Below are positions 13,155 to 24,837 of a DNA stretch of 64,000 nt, in pieces. The stretch is taken from assembly GCA_013396915.1 (NCBI GenBank), contig VWZL01000328.1, positions 186-64,185 on the forward strand, in the 5' to 3' direction. Position 1 is the first letter of the stretch, and each line of letters starts with the position of its first letter. Both the position numbers and the translations under genes were made by a program. Origin of the DNA: Stercorarius parasiticus. Lineage: Eukaryota > Chordata > Aves > Charadriiformes > Stercorariidae. The notes below the pieces were generated by a model, which was given only the letters and a program-made list of their open reading frames with translations, was not told where the DNA came from and did not search any database.

Positions 13155-13505
13155 GAATCACAAATTCAGAAAATCACAGAATAATTTAGGTGGGAAGGGA
13201 TGTCCTGAGGTCCCATCTACTCCGGCCTCCTGCTCAGAGCAGGTCTAATCAGATCACCATTCTCAGGGCTGTGACCAATCAGGTATCCAAGGATAGAGGT
13301 TCCTCAACCTCCCTGTGCCATGTTCTAGTATTGGACTACCCTCATGGCAAAAAAGGGTTTTCCTAATATCTAACCTGAATTTCTCATGTCTTCTGTCTTC
13401 TCAGATCCTCTGATCAGGCAGCTGCAGACAGCCATAACATCTCCCTTGAGCCTTCTCTTTTTCATGGGCTTTTAAAGAAAAGTACAGTGCATTCAACTCC
13501 TACAG
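13155..13505 (-). mobile_element. CR1 3' fragment (older copy)
   Basis: On the plus strand it opens with degraded octamers ('gaatcacaaattcagaaaatcacagaataa'-like, 13155-13184). It continues with 'ggtgggaagggatgtcctgaggtcc' and 'tgctcagagcaggtctaatcagatca', then 'aggttcctcaacctccctg' and 'ttttcctaatatctaacctgaat'. This is the usual order of an inverted CR1 3' end. Divergence is clearly greater than in the 7.6 kb or 43 kb copies, and the 5' limit near 13.5 kb is approximate. No open ORF2 remains. Confidence 0.85.
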
Positions 13506-14709
13506 ATTCAGGCTCCGCGCTGCTGCCTAGTACCAGGCAGCGATCCTTGTTTTGGGTAGCCAGACTGTGACATTACTCATTTCTACCCACTTTTCTCCTG
13601 TTTGTATCAGGTACCCTGTCTCTTTCAGAAATACTATTTTAAGGGAATCATGACTTTTAATCTGGTTGCCGGCATACCTCTTTCTACCCACGGGAAAGCA
13701 TAGCAGCAACTCAGACAAGCACAGAAAAGCTGTGCCTGCTATTCTCATCCTATATTCCTCTGTGTGATGGTGGTCCAACCCTGTGCACATGGGGTTCACC
13801 TCTGCCGAAAGACTCCTGTGAACTGAAGTGGGATTTGAGTCCAACACTTCTGGTCCGGCCTTAAGAAGCCTAAAATCCATGTAAATCCCCAGGTCAAGAG
13901 TTCCCTATTGTCTCACTCTGCACTGTCAGGGCAAATATTAGGCATGGAGATTTGTCTGAAAAGAAGGTGTAATTTAGAATTTTGACTTTCTTGTAGCTAG
14001 GGCTTGTTCTGCTCATTGTTGGCCGTTGTTGTATTTTAGCAGCCAGAAATGGGAATTCTTTGGGTAAAATCTCAAAATGCCTGCATTTTAACTGCCATGC
14101 TATGTGAGTCCACATATGTTGAAATCTCAGCAGTGAGGATGTATTAAAATATTTTTTGAGGATCCAACACAAAATAAAAATGAGAGAAAAATAAGAAGAA
14201 CAACAGAATAGCTGGAGGCTTGCATCTGTGGAACCCACTCAGTATTTTGCATTCTCTTTCCTAAACAACAGCTGGAGCCAAACAGTTGGATAGCCCAACT
14301 ATTTCCTCACTGATCTTTAATATAAATCCACTTTTACTCATGATTATATTCCAGTTGAATACTTTAATACCAATTTCAAGCTGATTTGCAGGTGAGCCCA
14401 GGTAAAGATCTTTTTAGGCCCTGTGTGGGCTTGGTTGTCGAAAGAGTAGAGTAACATGGCAAGGAGGACTCATGCAGACTATCCAGGTAAGGTCTTAAAG
14501 CACCATTGCTGATGCCAGAATGACACAGAATCCAAGCATTACTTCAGTGCTTCAGGTCTGGGCCAACACAGCTGAACTGGGTGTCTGCTCCATGCGAGTA
14601 CAGGCGCAACTGGGGGACCTCCAGGCTTCGCTGTGTAGGATAGATGTGCTGTAGGATCTCCTTCCTGGTGCTAGCATTGCAATTACACGTCAAGTAGCTA
14701 AGCTTAGTG
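13506..14709. other. Unassigned stretch
   Basis: Minus-strand open frames of 117 and 114 codons (13527-13880, 13894-14238) show no recognisable domain. I see no repeat family and no RNA gene. Confidence 0.5.
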
Positions 14710-14765
14710 CAGGAGATTGGACCAGTTGACCTCCAATCTAAATTTTTCTGTGACTCTGTGAATTG
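14710..14765 (+). mobile_element. Short CR1 3' tail remnant
   Basis: The sequence 'gattggaccagttgacctcc' followed by 'aatctaaat' and 'ttctgtgactctgtga' corresponds to the last 50 or so bases of CR1: 'ggttggactagatgatctcc...aacctaaatgattctgtgattctgtga'. Upstream of about 14,700 the similarity fades. Only the extreme 3' end is present or still recognisable. Confidence 0.6.
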
Positions 14766-17700
14766 CCAAACTAAATTTTGAGACTTTTCCCTGCTCTCCA
14801 TCTGAGGTTTTCCATAACTTGACATCACAAGGGCTGATGATTCAAGGATGTTGAAGGAATGTTTTAGGTCAAACTCCTCCTGAAGTTCTCCTAGGCTTTC
14901 ACATCTGATGCAACATCCAGATCCATGTGGCTCTCAGGAGCCTTTTGGAAAGCAGCAGTATCATACTTTTAAGAACAGGTCTGTGTAAGAGCCCAGGTCA
15001 GTGGAGGTGGGAACCTACAAGTATTCCTGGACAACAGGATATTGCAATATCTGATTTTTAGTCATGTTTCTCTCTAGGCCATTAAATTTCTTATTAAATT
15101 CACTGAGAAAATTAAATATCTAAGATGTAGTTCATTAAAATACAGCAAGTAAGAAGGGAGCTATCTGAAACAGCTAATGAGCCGTACTTATCGTTCCTTA
15201 TCCCATGCAAAATGACACAGTTCAAACCACAAGGCCTGAGGAACCTTACCCCAGAGTATCCCACAGCTGTGTTATCCATGAGGACATTGGAGATGTGGTT
15301 CTAACACCATGCAAACAGCAAAGAGAATGACCCAGGTTTTACCCTCTCAGGTGAGCCCTCTAAGTGGATGAGGCAGTAAATAGCACAGGTTCCCAGCTGT
15401 GCCATCCCTTTTGTTTGCCAGATGTGACAGGGTTATGGGCACTCTATACCAACCCCAGCAGGGCCTATAGCAGGAAAGGGGATGGAAGTGATATCCCTGA
15501 AAAGGGGGCTTTGTGGGACTTCGATGCCACAAGCAGGAACTCAAAGAGCTTGTTAGAGGAAGTGCCAAGCCCAGGAATGTAAGGTGCTTTAAAGTTTGCA
15601 ATGATGAAAGTTTTTAAGAGCATATACATTTTGGGGACAAGTAGATAGCTAAATTCATCTCTGAAGTCAGTTTCCTTGTTTGGAATGGACCCTCTTTGTT
15701 GTATAAATAGACAGATAAGTAAACAGAATATTATTCTTAAATTACACTGCATAACACATAGTGCTTCAGGGGAAAAAAGAATTATCTACCTCAAAGTCTT
15801 TAAAATTTGCATAATTTTAGTTGAATCATATTTAAAATCCAGTAATAATTTAATTGCATGTTTGTCTTTTAAATTGATGGATATTTTCCAACATATTGTC
15901 ATGTAGTACTGTTGTATATTTTTGATATAAGAAAAAAAAACCCCTTAAGTACTAAAAGCAATGATTTTAGAGAGTGAAGGAGAAAGAAAGAGAAAGTAAA
16001 AACGTCTCATCACTTCTCTGCCTGAGCAGGAAAGTAGTTCAAACGTATTATCATTTTTTCTGAAAGTGTTGCAGACTTATGGTTACTGTGAACCCTGGAA
16101 ACCCTCTGCATTTGCACTTTAGTTTAGCAAACAGAAGCCTTGCTGTTCTCTTTGTTCAGAAAGGTTTAGTTCAGAATTAACAAGCTGATAAAATACTTTG
16201 CTATAAATTTTTATAAGAATCTACAATGGGTCACATTGCTACGTTGTCATGGTGATGAGAAGTGCAGATGTCAAATGCAAACGAGAAAGTGGTATATATG
16301 ATGGTCTGATTTTGAAAAAGATTTTATTAGAGCAGCTTTCAGGGGGCTCAGATGTTCTTTCTTCCAACAGACTACTCAGACTGCAGTAGCTAGAGGCCCA
16401 ATTCAGAGACCTCCACACCCAGTAACCCTCAGGCTCTTTGTTTCAGTGGACTGTGGACATGGCCATTAAGAAGATACTGATGTGAAAAAAATGCATTAGT
16501 TTTGTCTTTGCACAGAGACAAATCCCTCCTACGGACTGAGGCCCTAAAGCTGATTGAAGTATGTGTAAACTTAATAAGGATTATTTTTAGATGGTTGTAT
16601 TTGATGGATGGTAAATGGAGTGTTACTCTTGGTAAAGCTTGCTGTTCTGTGAAGGGTATTTTAGAATTAAATTAGAATTAAAATTCTAATTTACTTAACA
16701 CAAGTACAGAGTAAAAATATACCTTCACATACAAAATGCCCACGTGTAGTACAAAATATGGTGAGTGGCAATTTAAAAGCAGCACTGTCTCTATTGAAGG
16801 TGAGGGAGACTGGCTGCAGGTAAGAAGTGACATGGATCAGGGGTGGAGTCCTCAACGAGGATGACGATACCAAAGCCATTCCTCTCTTTCTGTTCTGCCT
16901 TTATTACCATTTTTTGGTACCTTCTTGTTATTTCCTTTGTGCTCACATCACAGAGGGATACTTTCATACATGTGTTTGATGTATGTTCTTTGTTTCTTTT
17001 GATGGGACTTAAAATTTGTTCTATTCAGCTCTCAAGGTTGTATCCCTTCCATGACCTGTACTTGTCTGATATGATTTGTATTTACATCCTAGGGCCTTCT
17101 GCTTTGATGCCTCTCAGGTCTTTCAAGGCCCCCACCCTTTGCATGTACCCTTGGGGGCCAAGGCCTACAGGTCTCTTGGTGGCATTATGAGTTTGCAGAG
17201 CTGTCCCTCTGTGGCCCTCTGAGCTGAGCACCCAAAGCACTCACCACTTGTGCAATCCCTCCCAGCTCTGATGGACCTGAGGAGGAGCTTGGTCTACATC
17301 AGTGTCATGTGTGTTGACATAGCATCTCACTGCCAGATTATCTTGACTCACCTTCTCAAGAGCCACATCAGCTGATGACTAATGTGGAGGAGTAGTAATC
17401 ATGCCTGCAGCCAAAATTCAGATAGGGCACGACAGCTTTCAGTTATGTTTAAGTTAATGTTATTTGTCATTTGTCATTAAGTTAATGACTTTTTACCTTT
17501 TAGAATATCACCAGCTTCAGAGCAGAAGCTGCAATAGGCAAACACCAAATGACCACCTGTTTTATCCAAGTTTCCATCAGTTTGCCTCTTATGCTTGGAA
17601 TAAAGGAGTAATAAATGCAAAGCTGGATTATTCCTTTACCTACTGTGTTTTTCTTATGAAAATGTAACAAACAGATTACTGATAAGGTACCCTTCATGTT

Positions 17701-18103
17701 GTTCCATCAAGCATTTGACTAGTTGAACTTCTACAAGTGCCTTATCCTTCTCCTGTGTGCAAACACAAAAAATTATTACTATCACACCCAACAATCCTAT
17801 AGCAATTTTGTGCAGGACTTCATCTTTCCACCATCTTTTTTTTTGTCCAGACTGGGTCCTTACCAGACTCAGTTCTTGTGGAGAGAAGCAGACATGGTCA
17901 CTACTGGCTATGAGGTCTAAGGTGAGAGGGAGAGGTGCCCGGCTACTGCTCACCTTGGTCCAGATAGGCAAGAGAGAAAGCTTGTGTGGGAGCAGACACA
18001 TACTGTGGGTCAGTACCTAGTGGAGTGCTTGGTGTTGCAGGAGGGCTTTGGTGTGTGTGCCCACTCTCTGATGGACGAGAGCTCCTGAGTAGAAACAGAA
18101 TCC
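14766..18103. other. Unassigned stretch
   Basis: No gene or known repeat is seen. It holds a perfect 24-base palindrome at 16669-16692 and several AT-rich segments (15.6-16.0 kb). Open frames such as 16843-17190 plus and 17654-18001 minus have no family resemblance. Confidence 0.5.
16669..16692. repeat. Perfect AT-rich palindrome
   Basis: Arms AAATTAGAATT (16669-16679) and AATTCTAATTT (16682-16692) are exact reverse complements separated by two A residues. The preceding bases also hold a direct duplication of TTAGAATTAA. It could form a small hairpin or cruciform. Its AT content makes chance origin possible, and no function is implied. Confidence 0.85.
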
Positions 18104-18736
18104 ACCTGACAAAGTGAGCCAGCAATGTGCCTTTGTGGCCAAGAAGGCCAATGGTATCCCGGAGTGCATTAAAAAGAACATGGCCAGCAGGTCAAGGGAG
18201 GTCATCCTCCCCCCTCTACTCTGCCCTGGTTGAGGACACATCTGGAGTACTGTGTCCAGTTCCGGGCTCCCCAATTCAAGAAAGACGAGGAACTACTGGA
18301 GAGAATCCAGCAGAGGGCTATGAAGATGATCAAGGGATGGGAGCACCTCTCTTATGAGGAAAGGTCAAGAAACCTGGATCCGTTTAGCCTGGAGAAGAGA
18401 AGACTGAGAGGGGATCTCATCAATGCTTATAAATACCTAAAGGGTGGATGTCAAGAGGATGGGGCCAGACTCTTTTCAGTGGTGCCTGGCGACAGGACAA
18501 GGAACACAAACTGGAACACAGGAAATCCCATCTCAACATGAGGAAAAACTTCCTTATTTTGAGGGTGACAGAGTACTAGAGCAGGCTGCCCAGAGTCTCC
18601 TTCTCAGGAGATATTCATAAACCTGCCTGTATGCATTCCTGTCCAGCCTGCTCCAAGTGAACCGGCTTTAGCAGGGGGGTTGGACTAGATGATCTCTGAC
18701 AGTCTGTTCCAACCCCTGCCATTCTGTGATTCTGTG
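18104..18736 (+). mobile_element. CR1 3' portion with ATTCTGTG tail
   Basis: A plus-strand CR1 fragment. It starts near 'gctgacaaagtgagccagcaatgtgcc'-like sequence and passes through the conserved ORF2 end. The open frame 18230-18541 encodes '[41 protein letters not shown]' in short recognisable blocks. It ends with two ATTCTGTG octamers at 18721-18736. The terminal ORF2 part after 18541 is out of frame and carries a stop ('gagtactag'). Internal deletions are present near 'gaacacaaactgg'. It lies 360 bases upstream of another plus-strand CR1. Confidence 0.94.
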
Positions 18737-19095
18737 ACAAACTATCTTTGCCAACAGCCTTGCAAATGTAACGAGGAGGGCCTTAAAGAAGTTTCACTGG
18801 GGAATGGAGACCAAAGCCAGCAGATACAGGGGGAAATTCAGTAAGGGAGCAATGCGCTTGGGACAGGGCAATGGTCACTCCCCTTGAGAAGGCAGGGTGC
18901 CAAGAGCCCAGCTAGCTGCCTGTACCTAGACACACACAACATGGGAAACACAGAAAGCAGGAAGCTGAAGCCAACCAAGAGCCTGCTCTGCCCCCATATA
19001 AGATTTCCTCCTGAAGCTTAGATGAAGATATTATTAAACAGAGCCTAAGCAGCAAGCTGACGGAAATTATTAATTTATGCCTAACTGGCATTTGT
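18737..19095. other. Spacer between two CR1 copies
   Basis: No confident assignment. The phrase 'gaggagggccttaaagaag' near 18,770 recalls the CR1 region between ORF1 and ORF2, but the similarity is too short to call. The rest shows nothing recognisable. Confidence 0.4.
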
Positions 19096-19622
19096 GAATC
19101 TGCATCCAGAGCACTGTGTTCAGATTTGGACCCCCCTATTACGGGAGAGAGGTAGGCACACCAGCCTCCAGAGACGGGCCACCAGGAAAGGTGGGGACAA
19201 GAAAACCTGAACATGTGACATAGGAGGAGAGGCTGAGGGAGATACATTTGTTCAGCCAGGAGAAGAGATGACTTTGGGGGAAACAAACTATGACCTTCAA
19301 CCACCTTATGGGTAGTGTTAGAAAAGACAGAGGCATAGTCTTCTCAGAGATGCTCACTGAAAGGAGAGGAGACAGCAAGGACTAAGTGCAACAAAAAAAA
19401 AATTGTGATTGGACATGGGGAGAAAAAAGTTTCACAGCAAGGTTGGTCAGGCCCTGGGACAGGTGCCAGAGAGTCTGTGCATCCTTGGAGGTATTGAAAC
19501 TCAGGTGGATGCAGCCCTCAGAAGTCTGCTCTAACTTTGAAGATAGCCTTGATCTGAGCAGGAACTAGGACCAAATGACCTGCAGGAGTCCCTTCCAACC
19601 TAAGTTATTTTATGATATTGTG
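19096..19622 (+). mobile_element. CR1 3' portion (diverged)
   Basis: It starts with 'tgcatccagagcactgtgttcagatttggacc', matching the CR1 'ctggagtactgtgttcagttttggg' block. It then has a 'cagccaggagaagagatga' block, equivalent to 'agcctggagaagagaagg'. Near the end are 'tccttggaggtattgaaac' and 'cccttccaacctaagttattttatgatattgtg', which is the 3' terminus with degenerate octamers. No intact ORF2 frame remains. Divergence is greater than in the neighbour at 18.1-18.7 kb, suggesting a separate, older insertion. Confidence 0.88.
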
Positions 19623-20467
19623 TTTTTCTGATTTAAATTGGAGATATAAAACAGTGCTATGATAAGAGAACCCAGGCTTCTCCTATGTAATGTAACTGAC
19701 CAAAGAACTTCCTGCTTTTTTTTTTCCTGTTTAGATTTAGTGACATTTTTAAGCCTCTTTATGTTGACTGGTGGGTAAATGTAGACAACATAGACATTTC
19801 TGCTATAGATAAAGTCAGAGACTTCTGTGTGGGACCACAAGCCTAGAGTTGAATTCATTTGCACTGCTCAAAAGCAGCAGTGGGTCAATAGTGGAAAAGT
19901 TTGGGACCAGTTGCCATAAAGGCCACCCATCCTCACTCTCCCCCACCTCCCCATTGTTGGCTACTTTGTCTTCCCAATGGAATCCACCCTGCCAAAAGGC
20001 CAAAACCTGGGGACAGATCCAAGACCAGAAGCAGGTACATGAGAGCAGTACTTCACGTGAGATTGACTGTCTTCCCCACTTCATAGCCTATATTCCCTGC
20101 CCAGACACACCATGTTCTCATACCTTGGCATCAGATGAAACATCTCCTACCCCTAATGTTGACGACAGCTGCCATGAGCCTCCTCAGATTCTGCAGCACC
20201 TTTTCTCCCTCTTGGATGTTATTTTCTAAGTACAAAAAAAAATTCCTGTCAGCATCTACCTCAAGTACAGTTGGGGTTTTGGGTACTACTCACAGACATC
20301 TTATAAGTACGGGAGGGACATGTGGATTCACGTCAGCATGAACTGGGCTTTTGAGGTCCACTGCGCTGCGATTTCATTGGGGATTTTTTTCCCTACTCAA
20401 GAGATGACTCCCCAGGTATGACATAAGCAATTCTGTGCGATTGTTTGTGTGAAGAGTGGGGACTCTG
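19623..20467. other. Unassigned stretch
   Basis: No gene or repeat is recognised. A 126-codon plus-strand frame at 19849-20229 has no family features. Confidence 0.5.
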
Positions 20468-20807
20468 AATCATAGAACCATTTAGGTTGGAAGAGACCTC
20501 TAAGATCATTAAGTCCAACCATTCACCTGGCACTGCCAAGTCCACCACTAAACCATGTCCCTCAGCACCACATCTACGCGTCTTTTAAATACCTCAACCA
20601 CTTCCCTGGGCAACCTGTTCCAATGTTTGATAATCTTTTTGGTGAAGAAATTTTTCCAAATATCTAATCTAACCCCACCCTGGCACAGCTTGAGGCCTCT
20701 TGTCCTGTCACTTGTTACTTGGGAGAAGAGACCCATCCCCACCTCGCTACAACCTCCTTTCAGGTAGTTGTAGAGAGTGATAAGGTCTCCCCTCAGCCTC
20801 CTTTTGC
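20468..20807 (-). mobile_element. CR1 3' fragment
   Basis: An inverted CR1 end. The plus strand begins 'aatcatagaaccatttaggttggaagagacctctaagatcat', so the octamer unit is of the ATTCTATG type. It ends at 'cctcagcctccttttgcc', within the '[11 protein letters not shown]' coding block. On the minus strand the remaining ORF2 end reads '[23 protein letters not shown]' and '[20 protein letters not shown]', in short blocks. The family resembles that of the 43 kb copy ('LYNYLKGGC') rather than the 7.6 kb copy ('[14 protein letters not shown]'). Confidence 0.93.
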
Positions 20808-22824
20808 CATCATCCAATCCTATGTATTGATGGGCATCTGTATAGTGGTAAGAGAGAGTGGAGTCAAGACCAGAGGGGTTTACTTGAAGTACTAGTAGTA
20901 AATATCTAAATAATTTAAAAAGGGCTACAGTCCTCAAAGGTTTCCAGAGTTTCCAGGTCCAGTGCTCTTTGGCTCAGAATACATCTGATCAGATAGCAGT
21001 TCAAACTAGTGCATTCTGGCTGCAGACATTTCTTTCCCCCAACAATGATATCGTTTTGTGTGTAACACGTTGTCTTGCTGCAGCACATGACATGGAGATC
21101 AGTGTTTCTTTTCCAGAGTTGCATTTCCAAAAAATTTGATGGTCATTAAGGATGGAAGAAAGAGATGGAGCATGTATTTTTCAGCAGAAATTTCAGAGAT
21201 AAAAAGAGTGTTGTTGAAAAGCTCTTACAGCAGACCAACCATATGAACCAAAGGCACATGTTTTGCATTAACCTGTGCTGCTGTGGAAAAACAAGGGACC
21301 TGAGCCTTCCCAGAAGCCCATGGAGATACCTGCAGGGGCAACCCAAATCCAGCCAGGCTGATGTTTGGACAGAAACTCAGTGACTGAAAATAATCTGATT
21401 GGGCAGGTACACCAAAAGGAACTGAAAAGGGCTCTAGAGGTCAGAGTCAATAAGTGGAAATCTCATACATTAATTCAAGTATGCTGGCCTCTGCCACGTT
21501 ATTTACAGATAAGTAGAAATCTGACTCATTTCCAAGATACAAAAAATAATTTAGTAGAATGGCAAAGGGAGTTTTCAAAACACGACTTTAAGTACTCGGA
21601 GGACATTATTAAAGATGTAGTTAGCTGACAATCTGAATGAACTTCTCTGTATACAGAATGACATATTACTTCATCCAAATGCTACCTTTGGTAACCTGGC
21701 TTTTTGCCTAGCCCTTTCAGATGACATTTGGTCAAAAGCCTTAAATGAAACAATAATCATGGGGATTTCAATTTAAATCATTTCACCGTGTAGGGGATAG
21801 TAGTGAAGACTGTAATTATTTGTCAGCTATTGGGTGATGCTCAGCTTCCAAATCGAAGGGAAACCTTCAGCTGAAAGTACAGGCACTGCAGTGGAATTAG
21901 CAGTGATGCAATGTGCCCTCTGTTTTCTGTAATTGTCACAGCTGCTACCACAATTATGATCATTATTCCATCAGGAGCTAATGCTCCTGATACGTAAGGA
22001 AAGGGGGAATGTTTGGCTAATCATCTGGTGATGGCTTAACTGTGGAGACTTGTTCAGAGGTCACAAGTTCAGTTGCAGTTCTGATACTTCTGCTGCTGGG
22101 TGAAAACCATTACTGAATCGCTCATGTCTGTTAACAGTTTGTGTGAAAGAGCTGGTGTTCAAAGCCTGTTCTGCAGTGGATTTTTTGCATCCATATTTTA
22201 GGATTCAGTGCCTTTGTTAGTTTGCTAAGAGCCAAATTCTGGAAGGTGCAAGAGACTTTCACTGTTTGCAGTGGAAATTTAAAGCGGCAAATCCTTCAAC
22301 TTCTTAAAAAAAAAAAAAGTCTTTATTTCTTAAGAAACAGCTTCAGTTTTGCACTCTTCAAACACAATCAGAAGTAATCAATACTTAAAGTAAGTATTCC
22401 ACATTGAATAATAACACCAAGCTCACCCATAATAATGTGTTTCATGAATAATCAAAGATAGATATGCAATGCACTGTATTCACTGCATTAGAAAATAGAT
22501 TCAGGTCAGGTTCCCGGGTAACTGTACTACCAACTTCAGCTGTACAAAATCTCATTTTGAATTATATAATTCAATAAGTTATTTCAATTTTACATGAAAG
22601 TACTTTTTAGAAGGCATATTAGTGAGATCTAACTGAAGTTACAACTTTGTCACACCCCTGTGTAGTACAAAAGGCTTTTGGTTCTGTAACAAACACCTCA
22701 AAACATTCACAGGGACTTACACAGAGAGCAGGAGTAGAATCACATGTTGTTTTTTTCTTGATATCTTCAGGATTCAAGTGTGCTTCCTATGATGTTACTG
22801 CAGCAGAGATTGTTCCTACCAGCT
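20808..22824. other. Unassigned stretch
   Basis: Nothing assignable is seen. An A13 run lies at 22306-22318. AT-rich segments lack a repeat unit. Confidence 0.5.
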
Positions 22825-23971
22825 ACAGAATCACAGAATAACAGAAGGGTTGAGGTTGGAAGGGACCTCTGAAGGTCCTCTGGTCCAACTCCCTGCTCAA
22901 GCAGGATCACCTACAGCTGGTTGCCCAGGGCTATGTTCAGACAGCTTTTGAATGTCTCCAGTGATGGAAATTCCACAACCTCTCTGGGTAACCTGTGCCA
23001 GTGTTCAGTTACTCTCACAGTAAAAAAGTGCTTCCTGAAGTTCATGTGAAATCTCCTGTGTTTCAGTTGTGCCCATTGCCTCTTGTCCTGTCACTGGGCA
23101 CCACTGAAAAGAGCCTGGCTTCATCCTCTTTGCACCCTCCCTGCAGATACTTGTACACATTCATAAGAGCCTGAGCCTGCTCTTCTCCAGGCTAAACAGT
23201 CCCAGCTCTCTCAGCCTTTCCTTGTAGAAGAGATGCTCCAGTCCCTTAATCATCTTTGTGGCCTTCGCTAGACTGGCTTCGGTATGTCCATATCTCTTTT
23301 GTACTGGGGAGCCCAGAACTGGACCCAGAACTCCAGGCATGGCCTCACAAGTGCCATGTAGAGGGGAAGGATCACCTCCCTTGACCTGCTGGCAACAGTC
23401 CTCCTAATGCAGCCTGGGATACCATTAGACCTCTTTGCCCCAAGGGCACACTGCTGGCTTGTGTTCAACTTGCCATCCACCAGAATGTCCAGGTCCTTTT
23501 CTGCCAAGCTGCTTTCTAGCTGGTTAGCCCCTAGCATGTGCTGGTCTCCAGGTGCAGGATTTTGCACTTCCTCTTGTTGAGCTTCATGAAGTTCCTGTCA
23601 GCCCATTTCTCCAACCTGTAGAGGTCCCTCTGGATGGCAGCACGACCTTCTGGCATATCAACCACTCCCAGTTTGGTGTCATGAGCAAACTTGCCAAGGG
23701 TACACTCTGTCCTGTCATCCAGATCATTAATGAAGGTGTTGAATGGGATTGGACCCAGTATTGACTCCTGGAGTAAACTGCTAGTTGATGTCTGCCAACC
23801 AGACTTTGTGTCTCTGATCACCAGTCTCTGGACCCAGCTGTTTAGCCAGTTTTCAATCCACTTCACTTTCTGCTCATTCAACCCATACATCAACAGCTTC
23901 TCTATGAGGATCTTGTGGGAGATAGTGTCAAAAGCCTTACTGAAGTCCAGGTAGACAATATCCACTACTCT
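22825..23971 (-). mobile_element. CR1 with partial reverse transcriptase, about 1.15 kb
   Basis: This is the longest clear CR1 in the window. The plus strand opens with ACAGAATC/ACAGAATA octamers at 22825 and runs through the 3' UTR and ORF2 C-terminus into the reverse transcriptase palm. It is 5'-truncated near 23,970, just upstream of the 'VDIVYLDFSKAFDT' block. The minus-strand order is RT motif A, palm and thumb, post-RT region, 3' end, as expected for a collinear copy. Several frameshifts separate the RT part from the C-terminal part. Confidence 0.96.
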
Positions 23972-23980
23972 GATGCTCAA
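23268..23980 (-). pseudogene. CR1 ORF2 reverse-transcriptase fragment with damaged catalytic motif
   Basis: Frame 23980-23531 (149 codons) encodes the palm of a CR1-type reverse transcriptase. Motif A is present as 'VYLDFSKAFDTISHK' with its catalytic Asp. It is followed by 'GLNEQKVKWIENWLNSWVQR', 'ESILGPIPFNTFINDLDD' and 'LEKWADRNFMKLNKRKCKI'. Motif C, normally FADD, reads F-A-H-D because codon 23683-23681 is CAT. That loses one of the two metal-binding aspartates. The next frame (23567-23268) continues with 'LVDGKLNTSQQCALGAKRSNGIPGCI' and '[20 protein letters not shown]' in pieces. A frame change lies near 23,540. Endonuclease and ORF1 are absent. Confidence 0.93.
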
Positions 23981-24755
23981 GTGTCTCAGCTTGTGAGCGG
24001 GGTAACTAGGCTCTGCAACTTTCCCTGGTGCTGGCCTGCCTAAGTGTTTTTAGAGCTTCAGCTTTCCTGCTCCTGTTGTTACAAGGAACAACTGTAGCAC
24101 TTGTCCTAGGAAAACTGTCCTCCTGTCCTGTCCTAGGAAAAGCGTCCTCCTGTCCTCTAAGGCTGAAAGATTTTTCCTCTCTCTTCCAATATGGCTGGAC
24201 ACTGAATACCGCACAGTACTGCAGAGCAGTGTCATTTCATACTTTACTCCTTCATAAAGTTAGAAATTAGCATTTAAATCTTATTTGATATATTGTATAT
24301 CTTAGCTAACCTGTTCCAAACCTGGAATTCCATGCTGATTTCTCTTTTCTGATGTCTGGGAAAACACAGTGGTATATCTGCAAATTGTATGTCATAAAAA
24401 ATAGTTAAGGTTCAAGCTTCCGTTATTATTCATAATGTATAGTCTTGTGAGGCTTTGCACAGGGCTTACAAATAATATATGAAGAGCACAAAAGCTTGCT
24501 CTAAGGATGGACTTGCTGGCTGAACACTGCCTTCTCCTCCTCCTTTGTGGTGCTGCTGGGATGCATTCATGGAGAAGCCACATTTCTTTACCAGCTGACT
24601 GCTATCCCTTTTGCACCTAATACCCTCCTTAAGTTCTACATCTTTCAGGGAGTGCTCAAATCACAATAGGATATTTAAGGATCCTTTCCTCATAAAGAAT
24701 ATTTTTTCTTCCCTAGGAGGAAAACAAGGCCTTTCTGGGATCACTTGTATTACCT
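23972..24755. other. Unassigned stretch with a small tandem duplication
   Basis: Apart from the 27-base duplication at 24103-24156, no known element is seen. A good pyrimidine-rich splice-acceptor-like sequence ends at 24716 (see findings). Confidence 0.5.
24103..24156 (+). repeat. 27-bp tandem duplication, two copies
   Basis: Copies 24103-24129 and 24130-24156 share GTCCTAGGAAAA at the start and CGTCCTCCTGTCCT-like ends. They differ only at two adjacent bases ('ct' against 'gc'). The junction is exact, with no spacer. Confidence 0.95.
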
Positions 24756-24837
24756 GTTACCACTTTAGATTCAGCTCCAACAACTCTGAAGTGAGTAATT
24801 TGCTTACTGTGTAAAGAAATTTAACAGCCAAAGTCTG
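24756..24837 (+). repeat. Inverted repeat, left arm (unrecognised family)
   Basis: The segment from 24787, beginning TGAAGTGAGTAATTTGCTTA, recurs as a reverse complement at 25734-25792. The first 33 bases match with one mismatch (position 24808, T against C). After a short variable part and an 8-base length difference, GCCAAAGTCTG is again identical. A shared GTTACCACT at 24756-24764 and a 'ccaa.aact' word suggest homology extends outward with gaps. I do not recognise the family. It could be a terminal inverted repeat of a roughly 1-kb DNA element or two dispersed copies in opposite orientation. Confidence 0.85.
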
